Part shown: piece by piece, positions 32,308-35,207 of the stretch
Layout of the letters: the number at the start of each line of letters is the position of its first letter
Numbering within the stretch: position 1 is the first letter of the stretch
NCBI GenBank assembly: GCA_022730285.1
Contig: DZCQ01000019.1
Coordinates: forward strand, 14,396 to 49,602
DNA: 35,207 nucleotides
Direction: 5' to 3'
Source of the DNA: Flavobacterium psychrophilum
GTDB lineage: Bacteria > Bacteroidota > Bacteroidia > Flavobacteriales > Flavobacteriaceae
Notes under the pieces: model-generated
What the model was told of the DNA's origin: nothing
The model's input: only the letters and a program-made list of their open reading frames with translations
The model's database searches: none
Translations under genes and position numbers: made by a program

Positions 32308-33234
32308 TTAATGACAGCTTGGGTCTAAATATTTTCGTATTCGTGTGGGACTAGATACATCAGCACTACAACTTGGAACTTGACTGTATAAGTAATATGT
32401 TGCAGGATCCGAACCGGGTATTTTTATCTCAGATTTTGTAGTATAGTAATCTCCATCATCATCTATGTCTCTATAATTAGGAATACCATCTCCATCTGTA
32501 TCATCATCTGTTAAAATTCCATTTAGGTTTATATCTTCGTCTCTAGATAATATACCATCGTTATCATTATCTACATATTCCACATTTTGAAGTTTAAAAT
32601 TAAATATTAACGGAGAATAAGGAGGAATTAATCCTTGTCCTTGGCTGTAATATGCTAATCCAGATGGTAAAAACATAACTCCTGCTCCAAAATCACTATA
32701 AATGGTAGTTCCATCAGTTCCTGCACTAGAGGTTCCTGTTTTGAATAGCGGAATTATTTCGTTCCAACCTTGAATTACACTCCCTAATATAAACCAATTT
32801 GGGTTTTGAGCCTGATCAAATGTTGTGTCGTCTAGCAATCGCCCTTTATAAGCAACACAAACAGAATCTGTTGGGTATGGTTTTTGCTGTGTTCCGTCAC
32901 TTAAAGAAACATAATACACTTTATAATCTACCCCATTGCTATTTACTATTTTGTTTAGCAAACTCGCCTTTGGAGTAGTTGCATTATCTCCCCAAATAGA
33001 AGCAGAATCTCCATCTGGCACTACCGAAAAAGAAACATCTCTATCGTCCACATGCCCCGGATTAACAGTTTCGTTAATTTTGTGTGTTTTTAAAAATGTT
33101 TCAATTGCAGTTAAATCTTTCGGATATTGCTCTGCATAAGGAATAGAATAAACTTGTACGGGATCGTCTTTTTTACAAGAAAAAAAAGATGCAAAGAATG
33201 TTAATGTTAGTATTAATTTAAAAAAAATATTCAT
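32308..33234 (-). CDS. FKBP-type peptidyl-prolyl isomerase lipoprotein with calcium-repeat tail
   Basis: The start is placed at 33234, not the upstream Met at 33264, because only this gives a proper lipoprotein signal: MNIFFKLILTLTFFASFFSC with Cys20, followed by KKDD. The product is 308 residues. An FKBP domain (about 85-215) contains VCVAYKGRLLDDTTFDQ, FILGSVIQGWNEIIPLFKTG, AGVMFLPSGLAYYSQG and SPLIFNFKLQNV. The C-terminal part (222-262) is a run of Asp-rich repeats (DNDNDGILSRDED, DTDGDGIPNYRD, DDDGD) of the thrombospondin type 3 calcium-binding kind. It would catalyse proline isomerisation to fold outer-membrane or surface proteins. The acidic residues after the lipid Cys suggest surface exposure. 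It is transcribed divergently from the S4 gene, 78 bases away. Confidence 0.88.
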   Translation of the reverse strand: MNIFFKLILTLTFFASFFSCKKDDPVQVYSIPYAEQYPKDLTAIETFLKTHKINETVNPGHVDDRDVSFSVVPDGDSASIWGDNATTPKASLLNKIVNSNGVDYKVYYVSLSDGTQQKPYPTDSVCVAYKGRLLDDTTFDQAQNPNWFILGSVIQGWNEIIPLFKTGTSSAGTDGTTIYSDFGAGVMFLPSGLAYYSQGQGLIPPYSPLIFNFKLQNVEYVDNDNDGILSRDEDINLNGILTDDDTDGDGIPNYRDIDDDGDYYTTKSEIKIPGSDPATYYLYSQVPSCSADVSSPTRIRKYLDPSCH

Positions 33235-33312
33235 TATTATATAATTTAGGTGTGCAAGATACAATTTTCATTTATTTTTGCTAAAATATTTAACGTTGTT
33301 TTTAGTTTTTTT

Positions 33313-33699
33313 ATGAGAGTAGATAAATTTTTATGGTGTGTAAGGTATTACAAAACTAGAAATATGGTTACCGAGGCGTGTAAAAAAAACCATATTACGG
33401 TTAATGGTCAAGTTGCAAAAGCTTCGAAAGAGGTATTTGCTTCGGATAAAATTACCTTTCGAAAAGATCAAATAATTCATGCTATTTCGGTTTTAGATAT
33501 TCCGGAGAATAGAGTGGGAGCCAAGCTTGTAGATATCTATAGAAAAGACGATACGCCACCAGAGGTATTTGCACATTTAGAATTGCTCAAACTTTCTAAA
33601 GAACATTATAGAAAATCAGGAACAGGACGTCCAACCAAGAAAGATCGAAGAGATTTACAAGATTTTGGGTTGAATATTCCAGACGAAAATCAAGAATAG
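33313..33699 (+). CDS. S4-domain RNA-binding protein, HslR/Hsp15-like
   Basis: This 128-residue protein begins MRVDKFLWCVRYYKTRNMVTEAC, a typical S4 RNA-binding domain (1-60) of the Hsp15 type, and ends in a basic tail (HYRKSGTGRPTKKDRRDLQDF). The Met at 33313 is chosen because the S4 domain begins there; the in-frame Met 21 codons upstream adds a hydrophobic stretch foreign to the family and lies next to the divergent FKBP start. E. coli Hsp15 binds stalled 50S subunits carrying nascent chains; a similar ribosome-rescue role is likely. TATTTTTG at 33273-33280 is a -7 candidate. The phosphoribosyltransferase gene follows 20 bases after the stop. Confidence 0.9.
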   Translation: MRVDKFLWCVRYYKTRNMVTEACKKNHITVNGQVAKASKEVFASDKITFRKDQIIHAISVLDIPENRVGAKLVDIYRKDDTPPEVFAHLELLKLSKEHYRKSGTGRPTKKDRRDLQDFGLNIPDENQE

Positions 33700-33719
33700 A
33701 AACATAAATATGTAGAAAA

Positions 33720-34217
33720 ATGAATCCAAATAAAATTTTAAATAATCTTGAAATTGAATTTAAGATAAAACGAATTGCTTTTCAAATATACGAGACTTTT
33801 ATAGAAGAGGATGTTATAATTATCGCAGGAATTCAAGGCAATGGTAGTATTTTAGCTCAAAAAATAAAAAAAGCTTTAGCGGTTATTTGCCCAATAAAAA
33901 CAGTACTTTGTGAAGTGTATATTGATAAAAAAAAACCAGAATTGCCCATTACAACTTCTTTGGATAAAGAAATGTATCAGAACAAAGGTTTGGTCTTAGT
34001 TGATGATGTTTTGCATTCTGGTACCACATTAATTTATGGGGTTAAGCATTTTTTAGAGGTTCCTTTAAAAAAGTTTAAAACAGCAGTATTAGTTGATAGA
34101 AATCATAAAAAATATCCTATTAAGGTCGATTTTAAAGGCCTCTCTCTTTCTACTTCTTTGCAAGAACATGTTCAGGTGGTGTTTGAAGATGGCAACAGTT
34201 CTGTTTGTTTAGAATAA
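33720..34217 (+). CDS. Phosphoribosyltransferase, PyrR-like
   Basis: This 165-residue type I phosphoribosyltransferase has a pyrophosphate loop region, AGIQGNGS (36-43). The PRPP-binding motif LVLVDDVLHSGTT is at 91-103, where PyrR proteins have a similar VLVDDVLxTGRT. A C-terminal hood contains VLVDRNHKKYPIKVDFKG, also PyrR-like. PyrR regulates pyrimidine genes by RNA binding and has weak uracil phosphoribosyltransferase activity, but there are no pyr genes here and the protein is short. I would only call it a PyrR-like phosphoribosyltransferase. Its last 9 bases overlap the 3' end of the convergent aroK. Confidence 0.83.
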   Translation: MNPNKILNNLEIEFKIKRIAFQIYETFIEEDVIIIAGIQGNGSILAQKIKKALAVICPIKTVLCEVYIDKKKPELPITTSLDKEMYQNKGLVLVDDVLHSGTTLIYGVKHFLEVPLKKFKTAVLVDRNHKKYPIKVDFKGLSLSTSLQEHVQVVFEDGNSSVCLE

Positions 34218-34724
34218 TTTTTCAATTTCTGCTGTAATTTGATTTGGAGTTTTGGCATTTACCGAAATTGTAAAGGTAGATTGATGGTAAAAATAACTTC
34301 TATCAAATAAATGTTTTGCAATAAAATCTTTCATTTCTGTTGGGGATAAGTTTTTTAGCAAAGGACGCTTTTCTATACCATTTTGCAATCTATTTACAAG
34401 TGTTTCTATACTTGCGTTTAGATAAACAGAAATTACACCAGGAGCTTGTAATAGTTCGTGGTTGTTTGCATAGCAAGGAGTGCCACCTCCAAGACTCAAA
34501 ATAAATGACTCTTGGGAATGCACTATGTTTTTGAAAATTTGGTGTTCTATTTTCCTGAAATAAATTTCTCCTTTTTCTTCAAAAATTTGATTTATAGATG
34601 TTTTTACTTCATCTTCAATAAGATTGTCTAAATCATAAAAAGGTAATTTGCAGTGTTGTGCTAATAATTTCCCAATTTTTGATTTTCCAGAACCCATATA
34701 CCCAACTAAAATAACTTTTTTCAT
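34209..34724 (-). CDS. aroK: Shikimate kinase
   Basis: This 171-residue protein has a normal length. The P-loop GYMGSGKS (8-15), DLDNLIE (Asp31/Asp33, shikimate and magnesium), FRKIE with shikimate-binding Arg57, and LSLGGGTP (glycine triad 79-81) are all present, followed by the lid region NGIEKRPLL with its Arg. It phosphorylates shikimate on the way to chorismate and aromatic amino acids. It overlaps the convergent phosphoribosyltransferase gene by 9 bases at the 3' ends. Its likely -7 element, TAAATTTG (34782-34775), lies back to back with the tRNA promoter. Confidence 0.95.
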   Translation of the reverse strand: MKKVILVGYMGSGKSKIGKLLAQHCKLPFYDLDNLIEDEVKTSINQIFEEKGEIYFRKIEHQIFKNIVHSQESFILSLGGGTPCYANNHELLQAPGVISVYLNASIETLVNRLQNGIEKRPLLKNLSPTEMKDFIAKHLFDRSYFYHQSTFTISVNAKTPNQITAEIEKLF

Positions 34725-34794
34725 ACTCTAAACCCTTATAAATAAACACAATGTATATGTTTGTTAAAAAAAGTCAAATTTAATATAAAAAACC

Positions 34795-34826
34795 TTGCAA
34801 AGTTCAACAATATCTTCTTATATTTG
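34795..34826 (+). promoter_or_regulatory. Promoter of the tRNA-Lys genes
   Basis: TTG (34795-34797), a 21-base spacer and an exact TATATTTG (34819-34826) lie 24 bases before the first tRNA-Lys. Confidence 0.7.
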
Positions 34827-34850
34827 CACTCGCTTTTAAATAAGCGAAAA

Positions 34851-34923
34851 GACTTGGTAGCTCAGTTGGTAGAGCACATCACTTTTAATGATGGGGTCCT
34901 GGGTTCGAGCCCCAGCCAGGTCA
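34851..34923 (+). tRNA. tRNA-Lys (TTT), copy 1
   Basis: A 73-nt cloverleaf has acceptor GACTTGG with CCAGGTC (one G-U), a standard D arm, anticodon stem CATCA/TGATG, loop CTTTTAA with anticodon TTT at 34884-34886, GTTCGAG T-loop and discriminator A. CCA is not encoded. Confidence 0.97.
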
Positions 34924-34948
34924 CAATTTTTAGTATATAAACAAACCA

Positions 34949-35021
34949 GACTTGGTAGCTCAGTTGGTAGAGCACATCACTTTTAATGATGGGGTCCTGG
35001 GTTCGAGCCCCAGCCAGGTCA
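34949..35021 (+). tRNA. tRNA-Lys (TTT), copy 2
   Basis: This is identical to copy 1 over the whole 73 nt, with anticodon TTT at 34982-34984 and a 25-base spacer. The shared sequence ends 3 bases after the gene, so the repeat unit is just the tRNA. It is a tandem duplication cotranscribed from the promoter at 34795. Confidence 0.97.
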
Positions 35022-35023
35022 CA

Positions 35024-35050
35024 AAAAGTCGAGCATATTGTTCGGCTTTT
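35024..35050 (+). terminator. Terminator-like hairpin between tRNA-Lys and tRNA-Leu
   Basis: A 12-bp stem with two G-U pairs (35024-35035 with 35039-35050), a 3-nt loop and a short T tail follow the second tRNA-Lys. tRNA-Leu lies beyond it, so its expression depends on read-through or on a promoter I cannot see. Confidence 0.65.
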
Positions 35051-35066
35051 TTGCTTTTAAGTCATC

Positions 35067-35149
35067 GGCCACGTGGAGAAACGGTAGACTTGCCAGCTTG
35101 AGGGGCTGGTGCCTGTAAGGGCGTGCGGGTTCAAATCCCGCCGTGGTCA
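35067..35149 (+). tRNA. tRNA-Leu (GAG)
   Basis: An 83-nt class II tRNA has acceptor GGCCACG with CGTGGTC (one G-U), anticodon stem CCAGC/GCTGG and loop TTGAGGG with anticodon GAG at 35100-35102. A long variable arm (TGCCTGTAAGGGCG) is followed by the T arm GCGGGTTCAAATCCCGC and discriminator A. CCA is not encoded. The remaining 58 bases to the window end show no gene. Confidence 0.95.
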
Positions 35150-35207
35150 CAGAAATTGCCTATTTGTGTTACATTGCAAAGGTTTTATTTTGAGGGATTA
35201 TTTTTTT

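Noticed and set aside
33235..33264. Upstream Met that would add 10 residues to the FKBP lipoprotein
   Set aside because: It places MYLAHLNYII before a perfect lipoprotein signal; the Met at 33234 gives the correct signal architecture.
33286..33300. ttaacgttgtttt before the S4 gene as a LacI-like site
   Set aside because: The match is limited to AACGTT with mismatched arms; it is expected by chance in AT-rich DNA.
33250..33312. Upstream Met that would add 21 residues to the S4-domain protein
   Set aside because: The extra residues are hydrophobic and not part of the S4 family; the region also holds the divergent promoters.
1..35207. CRISPR arrays, insertion sequences, integrases, toxin-antitoxin or phage-defence genes
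   Set aside because: No regularly spaced repeats, transposase or integrase motifs, or defence-type domains were found on either strand; the coding content is metabolic and housekeeping.

Overview
The window comes from an AT-rich member of the Bacteroidota, almost certainly a Flavobacteriaceae. The evidence is SusC/SusD genes, a type IX secretion gene (porZ), an IPExxxVDY-type gene directly ahead of pyruvate kinase, a PID-CTERM-type small protein, lipoproteins with acidic residues after the lipid Cys, and repeated matches to the Bacteroidota promoter pattern TTG-N(~16-21)-TAnnTTTG instead of Shine-Dalgarno sites. The genus cannot be fixed from the sequence alone.

Positions 1-15759 are an alpha-glucan (starch/maltodextrin) utilisation locus. 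On the minus strand, susC, susD, a susE/F-like lipoprotein gene and an extracellular GH13 amylase (cut by the window start) form one operon. Facing away from it are a LacI-type regulator, a GPH-type sugar transporter, beta-phosphoglucomutase, a GH65 maltose phosphorylase and a SusA-like periplasmic GH13 enzyme. Read together: the surface amylase cuts starch, SusCDE binds and imports oligosaccharides, SusA trims them in the periplasm, the transporter brings maltose into the cytoplasm, GH65 splits it with phosphate, and PgmB converts the beta-glucose-1-phosphate to glucose-6-phosphate. A perfect 18-bp LacI-type palindrome lies between the two divergent units.

Positions 15795-18850 are a compact bioF-bioD-bioA operon with a promoter so close to bioF that its mRNA may be leaderless. 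It is followed by an exported papain-type peptidase (18930-20117) and a strong terminator. Positions 20324-24656 hold the IPExxxVDY-like gene plus pyk, a convergent outer-membrane-type protein of unknown function, and gdhA. The gdhA promoter carries a palindrome with the same 12-bp core as the sus operator, just downstream of the -7 element, which suggests that the sugar regulator or a paralogue also controls glutamate dehydrogenase.

Positions 24792-28865 carry porZ, recO, a QueD/PTPS-like gene and methylmalonyl-CoA epimerase. A CAT-anticodon tRNA follows, then a 74-residue PID-CTERM-type protein that is little more than sorting signals and ends in a perfect 29-bp hairpin. On the minus strand lie a sufA-like gene and sufB (without sufC/D/S), a secreted TonB-C-domain protein, and an FKBP lipoprotein with a calcium-repeat tail. 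The right end has an S4 RNA-binding protein, a PyrR-like phosphoribosyltransferase, shikimate kinase, two identical tRNA-Lys genes and a tRNA-Leu.

There is no CRISPR array, insertion sequence, prophage or obvious defence system. No gene-free stretch exceeds about 300 bases once RNA genes are counted. The most unusual points are the gdhA operator, the foreign-looking codon use of the transporter-pgmB-GH65 cassette, the PID-CTERM mini-protein with its hairpin, and the isolated sufB.
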